Positions 1 through 12,534 of a stretch of DNA of 64,000 nt are shown here, one piece after another (position 1 is the stretch's first letter; each line of letters starts with the position of its first letter). The notes beneath the pieces were generated by a model. That model did no database searches, was not told the origin of the DNA, and was given only the letters and a program-made list of their open reading frames with translations. Made by a program: the position numbers and the translations under genes. Source of the stretch: Morinoia aosen (lineage: Eukaryota > Arthropoda > Malacostraca > Amphipoda > Talitridae); contig CM059563.1 in the NCBI GenBank assembly GCA_030386875.1, positions 14,278,001 to 14,342,000 of the forward strand, given 5' to 3'.

Positions 1-2917
1 ATCCCTCGAATGAAAAACGCTAACAATAAATTAATTGTAAAAATTTTTTACGCCTAAAAAATATAAGCTTTTACAGCTTTTCGATTGGAAATAAACTCGT
101 GAAACGGTAGGACAACGCCGTGAATTTTTGTACCGAACTATGAATTCAATTGTGATTTCTCACCTCGGAAGGATAAATAAATTACTGAGATGAATTGATG
201 AATTGTTATGATGCACAGCTGAAATGCGGGATATATCTCTGAGTGACAAATAAAAATACATTATTTTATATTAACAACATCGATGAACTAAATGAAATGA
301 GCATTTAGCGTGAACCTTCATGTGCACGGCGCAAATGAAAAGAATTCCATACTAGCAAAAAATTTCCTAAGTATTCAATGATATTTTTTTGAAGAAAAAT
401 ACATACCAAAATTATTATTTTAAGAACAAACTAGTTTTATGAGAACAAAAAACCACACATTTTAAGCAGATCTACTTCTGAAATATTTACTCTGATTGAC
501 ATAACACCCAAAAAAGAGGTTCTTAGACACGTGCATGTTTTTAAGTCAGTACCATTTCAATTAAGTTGTAATTATCGCTGCTGCGAATTTTGCCAGTGCT
601 GAAAACATTTCCGTATGTTCAAAACGGTCAGTGCGTTGAAACTGAAATGAGTTAAACTCATGGAAAATTAAAACCAAATACTGTTTCTACGCTCCAGTCT
701 AATTTTCAAGCACAGTAAGCTAAAGGGTGATTTTTTTATGTCATAATCGATCACCCGTAAAATCTTTGTAGGCTTGAAAATTTCTGAAGTTAGCAGATGG
801 GGAAGAAGAATTGAACTACCGTGGATATATGTAGTTAACTGAAATTATCGTCAATAACGTCTGTTTATATTCATCACTACTGTGAGTTGTGGGAACTACC
901 AAGCATTTACGTGCACAATTTTAGGGAGACTGTCACAGGAACGCTGTTTTTACGCATACTTTAGGATATTTAAATTTTGATTCATTTACCTTTTCAGTAT
1001 ACTAAAAATTTATGGTAAATTTTTACTCTTTTTTCGCAATTTACATTCCTCATTTCGCTATCGCCACTTGTAAGTAATTTCACTTAACGCGTGTGATTCG
1101 CACGAGCATAGAACTATTCTTGATCGAGCAATTCATATTTAATCAAATCATGAGATAGTAATTATTGTTTTGTACAGTACTTTTGTGTGTGCGCGCATAA
1201 CTGGCTGCGTAAAGTTTAGCGGTGCTTAAATGTGACGAAACTCAGCAGCTTCCAAGTTCTGAGCATAATCACTCACCCCTGCATGTTGCACTTGCGACTC
1301 GCCAGATGTTATAGTCTTTTCTGTCAAATAATTATAATTATTATCGCCGACTATTGATATTTTACATCTTTTTCTTGTCGTAGGAAATGAACAAAAAATC
1401 AAGAGAATATTTAGTTCGATAAATGGGGGTAAAAAATAATCTTTTATTCTTGCTGACTATCAACTGTACTTCAACAGGTTTTAAGAATATCCCATCCGGT
1501 TCAAAACGTAGTTTGAGATGAAAAAAATCGTCATTAGTTAAGCGTAGTTGACACCTTATAATGATTGATATGTTGACGTCGTTGACACATTATTATAACG
1601 TTCAACTCGATGGTACTTAGATTGAATAAATTTAAGATTGAAACTTAAAATCGAGCGACACGTTGCCAAGTTCTTGTCGAGATGTCATCTGAGAATGCGC
1701 TGCATAATATAATTCCGTATATTGTTGAACTAATCAATTGACCCTGTAATAAACATTTACTGAAAATTGGAAGGGAAATTATCTTTGGAACCGTTATAGT
1801 ATGGTCTACCTAGGGAAAACTAGCGGAGAAAAGAACCACCTCATGAAACATTTTTTTGTGTTTTTGAACATTTTATTTTGATATATAAATGTTAAAGCAA
1901 GCAAGAGTTGAGCAATAATTGGCGATGCATTTTGCTTCTCAAAACTGTTTATTTAGGTTTTCCTTCATTCCGAGTCTCTCGATTACATTCAAGCTCATAG
2001 GATGCGCGCCTATGAAAAACTCCTTCAACCAACGATATGCTCGTATTTGCAAGTTCTATCTTGAAATAAAGTTGGTGGAAAAAAATTTATAGTGGATGCT
2101 ATGCTTCTATTGGAAAAAAGAAGGCAAGCACACTGAGTTCTGAATGCAAACGTTGCCTACTACCCTCACTGTTTTAGCTTTTTGAAAATATATCTTTGAT
2201 CCTTGTGCAAAGCGTTAAAAATCGTCTTTAGAGCATTATGAAAATATGGAATAAATAAATAACCGGTTAACTTTTTTTACGTGACTATACAAAGGTTTCG
2301 ACAATACTTTGCGGATATTAATGGTCTTTAATAATCCTTTTCCGAACATTTGAACCATTCTTAAAAACGAATAGGTAACTACGATCAGATCACCGCAAAA
2401 GAAAGTAGTGATCGCCTGCGGTAATTGTATTATGGGGATTTACACCACATAATTTCAGCAAGAGACTGATGACACAAACATGAAATTAAAAAGGGACATG
2501 ATTTTTTTTTCAGACGAAATTTTTTATCCTCGGGTGTCTTGTACTTTCCTAATTAACTGGTAATAACGCTTCATGTAACTGTTGATTATTTATTCAAATT
2601 ATATTTGAATGATAATAACCTGATAAAAATGAATAATTTCTTTAGGTACTTTGAAGAAAATTCAACAACGTGTGTTGGCGTTTTTTCATTGATTGTGAAT
2701 ACGCGTTTAATTGCTTTATAGATATCGTTACGAATTCATTAGCAGCCTGTGCATGGCAACATATAAGATTGTAAGGAACAAAAACATTTAATGCAGAGTA
2801 ATTATAATTCATTTTTAATATACATTAAACTAATTATAAAGCAGTTTTTTAAACTGATTTCATCTCAGCCTCTGTATATAAGAACACAAAACTGTAAGGC
2901 ACTTTAAAATTTGAACC
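1..2917. other. AT-rich non-coding sequence
   Basis: No ORF of note, no tandem array and no RNA gene recognised on either strand. Scattered A/T runs and TAATTA-type cores are what the base composition predicts. Most likely intronic or intergenic DNA. Confidence 0.5.
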
Positions 2918-3175
2918 TTTAGTTAACTTTAAACATGTTTCTAAATTATTTTGGAATAGATCGTTAACGGATTTGTTTGCAGTCAGTGTGCAGAATTTAA
3001 GGCCCATACGAATTTAATCAATTTCAGACACACAAACAGCATATTTAAGTTAACTTCAAACATCCTTTAAAGTTATTTTAAAATAGATCGTTAATTTATT
3101 TGTTTACAGTCAGTGCTTAGAATGTAAGGCCCATCAACTTTTTTAAAATGTAATTAATTTCAAACGCACATTTTT
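2918..3175. repeat. ~127-bp tandem duplication, 2 copies
   Basis: The ordered landmarks agttaactt, aatagatcgttaa, atttgttt(g/a)cagtcagtg and taaggccca occur from 2921 and again from 3048, an offset of 127 bp. A partial third copy may precede them (taaggcac near 2895). The copies are diverged by small changes. Confidence 0.75.
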
Positions 3176-3179
3176 TTTG

Positions 3180-3450
3180 CATTAGATGGTCGCCTGAATT
3201 AGTTACGAGGGTGCGTGTAGGAACACAAGGAACAGTTTTCCACACCGCCTGCAGTGCCGAGGTGGCGGTGCTCTCCATGACAGCTCCAGTCCCTCCCTCC
3301 CTGTTCCCGCTCCTTCTTATTCTCAACCAAACGGAATTGATTTATTGAACAAGCTACCGCTTACTCCCGCTCTAAAGTGCCCCCCTCTCCTTCGTTTCTC
3401 CCTCTCTTTCTCTCTTGAAAATCAACTCTCTCTTTCTCTCTGTCTGTCTG
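3180..3450. other. GC-balanced patch followed by CT-rich tract
   Basis: 3180-3325 is clearly richer in G+C than its surroundings. 3385-3450 is a (CT)n-like plus-strand low-complexity tract. No gene is supported; the short ORFs over it are compositional. Confidence 0.45.
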
Positions 3451-5035
3451 CTTTCTGTATAGCGCTCATGACCTCCAATGAATTACAATTAGGGTTTTAT
3501 CCTTGTTTCTTTTTTTATTCTCACTTTTACATATTTTGAGAACGGAACGAGAGTAAATTTATTGATGAGTTTTGAGAATAAATCAGCATGCAGGCGTTTT
3601 TTGATCGAATTTCGTTACGTATACTCAATATATTTAATAAGCCTTCTCAGATGTTCGGGAGCGTGATGTTACAAATCTACCAAGAGAGAAGACACTCGGT
3701 AATTTTAAGATGAATAAAGATTTGAAGTTTGTAAAGAATTTCCAGTGAATCTGATATTTAATTTGCTTCTGTAAAACTTTTGACTCCAAGGTGATTTTTG
3801 AGTTTCGAGTATTGGAATGGAGTATAGCCGTCTTTGCGCAATATAAACTGTACCTGCACGTATGGTCGATTATGTATATTATACAATTTATTACTTCTAT
3901 CATGGTTTTTGTTTCCAAAATAATGCAAAATTGGTATCAAAATGAGTTGAGTGTAAAAATGAAGAGTGCATAGAAAGAAAAGTATTTTTTTATGCAAATA
4001 ATTATCAGCTAAATCCAATAACTTTCAACAAAATTTCAACAAATTGAAAAAATCAGTTAAAATGGCTAACACACTCGGAGTAAATCGTTTTATGACTTGT
4101 AAGCGTCAAAATCTGCAATGAAATGATGAAACAGGAGACATTACTAGGTTATTAGATAATAATGGGCAACGCCCTAAAATTATTAGTTTTTTGCTTTATT
4201 TTAGAATCGTGTGCTAAAATGAACATCGCATTGTATTCATCGTATGCTAAATGAACATTGTGTGTATGGTGTAGGTGTGGAGTATATTAGTTGAGGGCAG
4301 TATAAACAAAAAGTAATTAATAACAAAGTAAATTGTGAATTGGCGTAAAATTAGTGAATAAGAGTGTGAAATTTTTTTCAGCTCTCCAAGTATGCAGGCT
4401 TTGAAATGTTTCATTACTTAAACTCTGAAAAATTTAAACCTTCATTTGCAATTGAACATGAAAAACCACAACAATAATTCCTAGATTAAAATATTAACAA
4501 TATGCCGCAATGGTTTTTGCTTCATCAAAAAGGCCTCTAGGCGGTGCGCAGTAATTTTACAACTAATTACCTATCTATTCTATCCCTGAAACTATTTTCC
4601 TTGAATAGCGCACTTACCAATGGCAAGGAAGGTTTTCAAGAAAATAAAATTCCCCGTTTGACCCACTGAAACAACGCAAGATAATTTAGAAATGTTTTGA
4701 ACGTTGACATAAAACTTGCGTTGCTGTTTCTGTACGTTATTTTGCTAGTAATGGAATAAAAAACTAGTTAAATCTATGGTGAAATTTATGCATGAATTTT
4801 TCACTTTTTTATACATGAATTTTCACATTGAATATCAGAGTGATGTTCATATTTTATCAGAAAAAATTATTTAGGAAATTTTTTAAATTTCTGATCAAAC
4901 TAATTTCCCCGAAGCCCACACGAATTAAACCGTTCGCTTCCTTGTCTCATCTGTAAACGACAAAACTTTGCCTGTGTGTGCTGTAATCAAACCTATAGAG
5001 GTTACAGATATTAATCAATTCTTCCTTGTATTTAC
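3451..5035. other. AT-rich non-coding sequence
   Basis: Overlapping short ORFs on both strands at 3630-4020 have no motif, splice support or protein-like composition. Nothing else is recognised. Confidence 0.45.
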
Positions 5036-5395
5036 GTTGGTCGTCACTTTCTGCTTGTATTTCCGATTATATTATCGACATTCTGCTTGTCTTTTTCAAT
5101 TATCGACTCATTCTTATTTGTTTTTTTGATTATCAACGCCGTCTTATTTATGCCTCTGATTATGAACATATTCATGTTTTTGTTTTTGATTATTGGCTCA
5201 TTTTTGTTTGTGTTTCCGATTATTGACGCATTCTCGCTTGTATTTCCGATTATCGCCATATGTTTTTTGTGTTTCCGATTATCGACGCATTCTTGCTTGT
5301 ATTTCTGATTATCGACACATTCTTGCTTGTGTTTCCGAATTATCGCTACATTCTTGCTTGTGTTTCCGATTATCGGCACATTCTTGCTTAGTTTT
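5036..5395 (+). repeat. 30-bp minisatellite, about 12 copies (left arm)
   Basis: A unit built on tttccgattatcgac and gcattcttgcttgt recurs every 29-30 bp; gat-tat anchors fall at 5218, 5248, 5277 and 5307. The left copies are the most diverged. The unit lacks stops in some frames, so several 60-110-residue ORFs are artefacts. The same unit reappears in opposite orientation at 5640-6030. Confidence 0.88.
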
Positions 5396-5429
5396 CTCCG
5401 TTTTTATATTAGGTGAAATTTTCCCGAGG

Positions 5430-5575
5430 TTGCCATTTCCTGTTCCAATTAGAGAGGAGGGGAGCACGGCAGCCTCCCCCTCTGCCCCAGCGGGGGGCGC
5501 AGCGTAGCGCCGGGACGCAGCACGCAGCCAACGAGCGTCCGTGCGGCGCACCAATGCTCGCGCCGCAACCCAAAC
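5430..5575. other. GC-rich core between inverted minisatellite arms
   Basis: About 145 bp of strongly GC-rich, CpG-containing sequence (for example gcgcagcgtagcgccggg), in sharp contrast with the AT-rich repeat arms on both sides. No coding signal is recognised. Confidence 0.6.
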
Positions 5576-5639
5576 AAGAATGTTATTATAATGTATATCG
5601 TAAATTATTATTATACTTTATGTTGAAAATCGTTATTAT

Positions 5640-6030
5640 AATTTATATTATAACTTATTTAAGAATAAAACCAGAATGTGCTGATAACCCGAAACACGAA
5701 TGTATCGACAATCGGAAAGCTTGTAGGGGTGCGCCGGGAATCAATAACAGAAACTAAAATGTGTCGATGATTGTGAACAGAAGCAAGAATATGTTGGTAT
5801 TAATATACCGTATTATAAAGCGCTAGCTAGATTGTGCCTCGCTTGGTGGCGATAATCGGAAACACGAGCAAGAATGTAGCGATAATTGGAAATATAAGCA
5901 AAAATGTTGCGATACTAGAAAACACAAGTAAGAAAGAATTTGTCAATAATTTGAAATACTAACTAGGCTGTGCCGATAATACAAAACAGAAGTAAGACTG
6001 TGTCGACAATTGGAAACTGTACACACCAGA
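5640..6030 (-). repeat. Degenerate 30-bp minisatellite in inverted orientation (right arm)
   Basis: Reverse-complement versions of the left-arm unit occur here, for example gataatcggaaacacgagc with aagaatgta at 5850-5880 and gcgataattggaaatataag after it, and also near 5680-5720 and 5985-6020. Copies are more diverged and more widely spaced than in the left arm. Confidence 0.75.
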
Positions 6031-6653
6031 TCGCTCCAATAAGATCACAGGAAGGGGTAACAAGTTATGGGCACGGCAAAAAGAATAGCATCCCAGTCTA
6101 GGGTTTTCCGTTAGAGCATCTATTGGTTTAGCCGCCTCTTGCATAGACTATGCTTGGGCAACCTACATCACAGATGCCTCGATGAAAAAGTTAGACTTGG
6201 ATCGTACATCTTACAATAAGTGAATGAAGGAGAGCGTAGGAAAATGAATATAACATTTGAAGTAGCAAATGAAATACAAATGGATTGAATGAATGTAGGA
6301 AGGAACTTCAAAGAACACAGACTAACATAAATAAAATGAGAACGATCTACTATTAATTGTAAGCACAGGCTATAAAAGCGTGCGAGAACGGCATTGAATT
6401 TTGAATTTAAACAAATATCGGTGAGGATCTCCTGTGTTTTAAAAATGAACGGATTTTAATACGTTTTAGAATAGTTGTGAATTCACTACATATGTGAACA
6501 AAATCGTGAGTACATTATTTCAACCAAAATTAGTAACAACCAAAATTAGTAACAACTTATTTTCCGTGCGTAAGCAATTTGAAATTCAATTCTTGATTTC
6601 CTTATCGATGAGCCGGAACTTGTCTTGAAAAAATCATGCTCGAGTGGTAAAAT
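6031..6653. other. AT-rich non-coding sequence
   Basis: Contains a perfect 18-bp duplication (aaccaaaattagtaac repeated) near 6515-6560. No other feature is recognised except a possible polyadenylation hexamer noted with the 6654-6797 ORF. Confidence 0.4.
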
Positions 6654-6797
6654 TTACACATTGATAGTAACCGACGGTTTCAAGCTTCTCTCATATTTTT
6701 CTTTGAAGTTCTTTTTCACATGTTCTCTCAATTTATCGACATCTAATGAATGCTCCTCTGTTTTCTTGGAGGTCGATTGTGCGATACATCTACCTAT
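6654..6797 (-). CDS. Possible terminal exon (minus strand), 47 residues plus stop
   Basis: The minus strand shows a good pyrimidine-rich acceptor (acctttattctttatcag) followed by an open frame from I-G-R-C to a stop at 6654. The peptide is highly charged and probably helical, containing DKLREHVKKNFKEKYERSL and ending PSVTINV. An ATTAAA polyadenylation-type hexamer lies about 190 bp beyond the stop, near 6456-6461 on the minus strand. No upstream exon or family is recognised. It faces away from another exon-like ORF on the opposite strand at 6889, so at least one of the pair is probably spurious. Confidence 0.25.
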   Translation of the reverse strand: MGRCIAQSTSKKTEEHSLDVDKLREHVKKNFKEKYERSLKPSVTINV

Positions 6798-6888
6798 CTG
6801 ATAAAGAATAAAGGTTGCATTAGCGTGAAAATGGGAAAATATAAAGTGGCAGACCATCACAATTCAAACTTTGATTATATCATACAGA

Positions 6889-7010
6889 GTTCAAGAAATT
6901 AAACGTTTCCTGCCAGAGAATTCCCATTTCAAAATCATCCCAATCGATTTACATTTACTCAAAGCTCAGAAGTATTTAAAGAGTCTAAACAAGAAGGTCC
7001 TCGAGAGAAG
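6889..7010 (+). CDS. Possible internal exon (plus strand); unrecognised
   Basis: An open frame follows an acceptor-like tatcatacag. It encodes a basic, helix-prone peptide beginning VQEIKRFLPENSHF and continuing through PIDLHLLKAQKYLKSLNKK. The composition looks more protein-like than neighbouring ORFs. The frame stays open to 7110 with no convincing donor, and a TATA-like element overlaps its end at 7072. No homologue is recalled. It may be a decayed exon or chance. Confidence 0.2.
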
Positions 7011-7071
7011 AAACCGTGTACTTTTCTTATCTCCATCAAGGCCCCATAATGACCGAAGTTTCGTTGCTCAA

Positions 7072-7104
7072 TATATAAGGCGCAGCAGAATTAGTTTCAT
7101 CAGC
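7072..7104 (+). promoter_or_regulatory. TATA-box/initiator-like pair
   Basis: TATATAAG at 7072-7079 is followed 27 bp later by an initiator-like ttCATc at about 7099. An inverted CCAAT (ATTGG) lies just downstream at about 7110. Spacing is right for a core promoter, but no credible transcript body follows; the 29-bp CTG-rich array starts within 100 bp. Confidence 0.2.
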
Positions 7105-7199
7105 TGTTGATTGGCTGGCATTAGGAGGTCTCGTGGTGGTGGTGAGAGGCAGCGAAGGCTTCACTCATCTCTTAACTCTTGTTCTTGCTTGCCCGACCT

Positions 7200-7565
7200 G
7201 GCGCTCTTGAACGGCTGAGCTCCTTGTGCTGCTGCTGAACTGTTGTGCCACCGTGTGCTGCTGCTGGACTGTTGTGCCACTGTGTGCTGCTGCTGAACTG
7301 TTGTGCCACTGTGTGCTGCTGCTGAACTGTTGTGCCGCTGTGTGCTGCTGCTGAACTGTTGTGCCACTGTGTGCTGCTGCTGAACTGTTGTGCCACTGTG
7401 TGCTGCTGCTGGACTGTTGTGCCACCGTGTGCTGCTGCTGGACTGTTGTGAAACCGTGTGCTGCTGCTGGACTGTTGTGCCACCGTGTACTGCTGCTGGA
7501 CTGTTGTGCCACCGTGTGCTGCTGCTGGACTGTTGTGCCAACGTGTGCTGCTGCTGCTAAACTCT
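7200..7565. repeat. 29-bp CTG-rich minisatellite, about 12 copies
   Basis: The unit gtgtgctgctgctg followed by (a/g)actgttgtgccac repeats exactly every 29 bp (anchors 7271, 7300, 7329). Since 29 is not a multiple of 3 and the unit has no stops on the minus strand, all three minus frames are open for over 115 codons with rotating Q/H/S/T peptides. These are not genes. More diverged copies may continue to about 7730. Confidence 0.92.
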
Positions 7566-7730
7566 AGCGCCACCTTGACTCAGTTGAACAGCTACGCCAT
7601 CGTGGTTCAATTCAGTTGCAAACTTTGGCCTATGTGGCTTCGTACGACCGAGGTGCACACGCTTATTCAACTGAATTGCCCATGTAACTCAGTCCAACAG
7701 AGGTACCACTGGGGCTCGGTTTAACAGAAG

Positions 7731-10700
7731 CGTCTTATATATTTTTTGAAATACGAACTTTTAGAAGACGTTTACACTTTATCACCAGAGCGGTGATCCA
7801 GCGATGATCCAGCGATTATACACACCTAGGCCTCGCGTACGTATTATAGAGTAAGCTGTGTGCCGAATGAAAGAAAATCAGACTACTCAAAATTTTGAAA
7901 AAGTGGCATTTATATCTGTGCGTTTTATTGAGAACGGTGAATAGAATTTCTCACGTGAAACTTCATCGAGGTAGTGCGTGTGTCTATTCCATCGAGGTAG
8001 TGCGTGTGTCTATTCCATAATATATTTCGTATAATTTTGTCATAAGCGAAGAGGATCTCAAGCATTATTATGTGACTCACTTTCATCAGTTGCCTACTGT
8101 GCTGCAAACGTGAGTTCATTTTATTATTTCTAATGTTATTTATATAATGTTATTTATTTTCATATGGCGCGTCCTGGAGATTGTATTTCAAAGAGCGATC
8201 AAGGTACGACGTCTATGTGCATGAGCTACAGCAAGAGCACGATGTCTAAATAAAAATGGTGATTACGCCAACAACTCATTTATATCGCATAAAGAATAAG
8301 AAAGTTCGTGCGTAATTCTATTCTGTTTCAAGTTAATAGCATTTAAAATTCTTTTCAGCGACGTGGACTGCTTCCAAGGATTCTTTCAAATCTACGGATA
8401 GGTTCTTTTCGTACTTTCACTTGATCAAAACTTGCCTTTGTTTTCGTATAAACGCATGAATTTTTTTCGTTGCTTGTGCTTGAACCAAGCAACATTAATC
8501 CAACGCCATAATTAATGTGAATAAGGAAAATCTAGTTGACACGTTTGAAAACCTAGTATTTCGTCTACGATTAACAAACAGTATTACGACAATGGAAAAT
8601 AACTGAAAGTTAGAAAACTAAAGCAAATATTTTATCTTTACATGGTTACTCTCTGAAAGCCACGTCTGTTTTACAGACTTACACTGAGACAAAGTCAACG
8701 CACCGTTTGACTCTATGAAAAGCACATAGCTTGAGCTATACCAAGTTTAAGTCTCGTATAATTTGAGTGGAGAGGTATGAATATTCATTTAATTCGTCAG
8801 AGCATTCAGTATGGAGCGCGTCACTCATCTCGTCCAAACATCTGCTTCGTCATTTCCGATGATTGACACAAGCGCAATCTGGATACGGACGCCCAACTCA
8901 CACAACCGCTCGATCCGCTCTCCACAGAGTGATAACGTTCAACGCTGCAATGTAATTTTCTTTTGTTACAAAATGTGCTTGCAAGAGAAGTCGGTCAACT
9001 CGTTTGATACCGAATAATTGTCGATATTAAAGTGCAATTTTTGGTTGCTTAGATTTTTAGCGTGGTAAATACGTGTAAATGAATCTTAAATTTTTCGAAA
9101 TTTTTATAAAAGCATCATAAAAACTACAGTACTACACTTACGCAGCCATAAAAACGGCTTTTCTGTGTCTCCTTAATTTTAATTCAATTGTATAAGACAC
9201 ACATCTTTCAATTAAGTTCGTTATGAATAAAAGAAATAATTTCTTTGAGAAAGGACATAGTGTGGAGCGTGTGTCTATGATACAGACTCGACAACCTCTT
9301 TAGCGAACGATACCGCAGTCATAGTACATTGCCCATGGTGCCTTGTTGACGTCATGAGCTGTGCATTTCAACCAAAATTTCCTTAAAGTTCATGTGGGAT
9401 GTGGGGGGGGGGAGAAAACATCTCCTCTGCATCAAAAATACCAGAGTGGTGCGTATTTCTTAGCATTATTTTCTAATTTCTATGTCTGAGGAGTTTAAAT
9501 TGGGTTCAACTTGAATAGTTAAGAGATTTCAACATAAGAGCTAAGACCTGTAATAGATCGAGAATAATCCAATTTGCAGGTATAAGTAATGTAATGCCTC
9601 TTGTGTGTCGTAACAGGTTTTCTGTGATGGCACGGCACTGAAATTATTTTACAAAATAAAATAAAATGCTCTGTTACAACTAAGTATACGTACATTGTCG
9701 TATGTGCAAAAAATAAGTTTTACTCTTCCTCGATCGTTCAAATAAACAGGAATTAACTGAGAAAAAGTTAGTTTTTCACTAATGCAATAATAATTACTTC
9801 ATTAGTAAATGGTGTCAGTAGCGTAATTCATGAATGCCAGAGATCAACTTTACAATATGTGAATACAAAGCGGGCTTACATTCAAATTAATTATCAAGGT
9901 TTCAATGTATGATTTAGAAGATAATGTTGAGATAATGAAGATAATAATCCCTGTATATGATGTAGATATTTATCTAACGGCTGTTCTATCACGTTTGGTC
10001 TGTCTCACACGAGTAAAGAATATGTAAAAAGCACGAGAAGAGAAATAATGCTTTCATATGTGCATTTTCCTTTAAATAACGCCTACGTTGGAATGGAAGT
10101 ATTCCTCATTTCATTTGCCACAAAAGCGATTGCATAAATAACACTGCACGAGTCATCCCGCGATATCATGTGTTACACTCTCAAAACATCGTCATCTTCT
10201 GCGAGAACATTGGTTTCTTACATCTGAAGATTTATATGGGGCCTTCAAACTACTGAACCTTCATCGTAAGACTCTTTTTGTTTTGTTTATTCACCATTTT
10301 TTCTATATTTTCCGCTTTTTCTTAAATTAAAAAAATAAATAAATAAAAGCATACCTCAGAAACACGTACCTAGCTCTAGATCATACTTCAATTCGAACAA
10401 AAAGAGTGATATTTGAAGTGTTCTGAAAAATGAAATCGAAATAACCAATTCTCCGAGCTGTTCTATACAGCTTCGTTCTAGACGCAGAATTGTTGTACAA
10501 AAGGAGTTATGGCACAGCGCGACACCGAACGAGGCGGGATGTTCTGATGCTGGGAAAATAATGATCTTAATATTCCAGCGCGGTGTGCCTAAGCTCTCTC
10601 AAGCTAAAAACAGAAAGACTTGGTGAATGAAATGAACACTCATTTCATAATTGCCTCCAAATAGTTGTTTTTCAACATTCTACATCACTAGGCATTGAGA

Positions 10701-10860
10701 CATAATTTCTTCGCAAATAATGAAAACTATCCAAAATAAATATGACCACTGGTCTTTGTGAACAATAACTTAACTCTAAGCTACAGTTTTTGTTCGTCCT
10801 TTCTCATGCTGACATGTTCCCAGAATAAGGCGCTTAGTTTCCTTCTCTTTTTCTCACGCA
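7731..10860. other. AT-rich non-coding sequence with small duplications
   Basis: Contains a perfect 26-bp tandem duplication at 7965-8016 (unit begins atcgaggtagtgcg), a CRE palindrome TGACGTCA at 9347-9354, and an initiator-like tcagta at about 8803 just before a 68-codon ORF of no recognisable content. No gene is supported. Confidence 0.4.
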
Positions 10861-10919
10861 CTCTCTCTCTCTCTCGCTTGTCTCCGGCATCAGAGGGAGC
10901 TTCCTTCTCAGAGGCGTGA

Positions 10920-11520
10920 CTTGCAGTCGCTGCTTCCTCTGCTGCTGGTGGTGCTGCTGATAGTGCTGCTGGCTGCTGGTTCTACTGCTGCTAGTCCTGT
11001 TGCTGCTGATTGTGCTACTGGTGGTGGTGGTGCTGGTGCTGTGACTTTTGCTGCTAGTCCTGCTGCTTGTGCTGCTGCTGATGCTGATGCTGATAGTGCC
11101 ACTGTTGGGGCTGCTTCTACACTGATAGTGCTCCTGCTGGCCTTGCTTTTGTTGATAGATATGCTTCTGGTGTTGATGGTGATAGTGCTGTTGAGGGTAC
11201 GGATAATGCTACTGGTGCTGACCGTACTGTTGCTGCTGAATCTGTAGATGGTAATAGTGCAGCTGCCAGAAGTGTTGATGTATAACTACTGATGCTGTTG
11301 GTGCTCAGAGTGCCTTTGCTGCTGGAAGGGATGGTAGTGCTGGTGCTTGTGTTGATAGTACAGCAATTCACGCTGGTAGTGAAACTGTTCGAGGTAGTAT
11401 AAAGCTGCTACCGGTAGCATGGATCCTAGTACGTGCTTGCAAAAGTTGAAGTGCTGCCGAGCATATGGTGTCATCCAACGGCTGCTAGTGCTGGTGGTCA
11501 TGCTGTAATTATTACTGCAG
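10920..11520. repeat. CTG/GTG trinucleotide low-complexity region
   Basis: The plus strand is dominated by ctg, gtg and ttg triplets, dense at 10925-11250 and degrading to about 11520. A (CT)n run lies just before it at 10860-10880. The long A/S/T-rich or V/L-rich ORFs on both strands follow from the triplet composition. Confidence 0.8.
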
Positions 11521-11554
11521 CCACATGTAATCTTGGTAGTAGAAAGGCTACTAC

Positions 11555-11840
11555 TGGTGGCTATGTTATTCCAAAATAGTATTACGCCATGAACTAAGTG
11601 GAGGACTGCAGGTAGTTTATATGTAACGTAAAAGTATTATTCCGCCATGGACTAGGGAGAAAACTGCAGGTATTAATGCTACTGGATATTACTACATGTA
11701 GCGCAAAAGGATTATTACACCATAGACTAAGAGCAGAACCGGTGATAGCTATGATGCTATAGACATGTAGCAGAAAAGTATTGCTCCATGGACTCAGATG
11801 AGAACTGCAGGTAGCTATGCTACTAAATATAGGATAAAAT
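11555..11840. repeat. Degenerate 58-75-bp tandem repeat, 4 copies
   Basis: The motif ccat(g/a)(g/a)act followed by actgcagg-like sequence recurs at about 11587, 11645, 11720 and 11786, with shared aaaagtattatt segments between. The copies are strongly diverged. Confidence 0.6.
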
Positions 11841-12530
11841 CTGCTTCTTTAAGTAGATTACTCTTAACAATGTTATGTATTGAGACCAAAATGCTCGAGG
11901 TCCATGCTGTGTAGTAAATACAACAGCATACTTATAATTACACCCTGTACACCCGTATACTCGTTATGCTTTAACAAATGATACACGAACTTCAGCACGC
12001 GAAGTGTGGGTCCTTCCTTAGCTTACGTCAGAAAAATTTCGAGTCCATCCTTCTTCAATGCTTTTCTTGATGTGTATGTAAAAAATTTCTGTATTTCGAG
12101 ATTTTTTCAGATATTACTAAAAAATTTCTAGATATTTTAATTAGTGAACACAGTAGTACGTAAAAACTTTTGCCGAGGCAACATAAATAAATTTTTATAG
12201 TAAGCGCACGTTAAAACATTATTACTGCTGAGGGTAAAAGCAATAAAGCATCGCCTAACAGATTAAAAGTTAAATCAATTCTTCAATACAAGAACCATAA
12301 CGCAACATGCCACACTCCATATCCACCACGCAGCATCAATAGATTTTTCGTAATAAAAACCAAACATGCGTTAAAATTTAGAATCCACACAATAAGAGTC
12401 AGTCAATTGAAGTTGTTCATATAAAGTTGGTGAATGAGTTTTTCTGCACGTTAATTCTGTGAAATGAATTCTGTAAATAATTGAAATGAATTATTCCATT
12501 GAATAATTTCATACTTACTCAAAGACATTA
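11841..12530. other. AT-rich non-coding sequence
   Basis: Nothing recognised on either strand. Confidence 0.4.
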
Positions 12531-12534
12531 AATC

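Noticed and set aside
8803-9017. Initiator-like tcagta followed by a 68-codon ORF
   Set aside because: No TATA box, no downstream promoter element at the right distance, and no recognisable protein.
10908-11501. Alanine/serine- or leucine-rich ORFs
   Set aside because: They follow from CTG/GTG triplets, open on both strands with no independent coding evidence.
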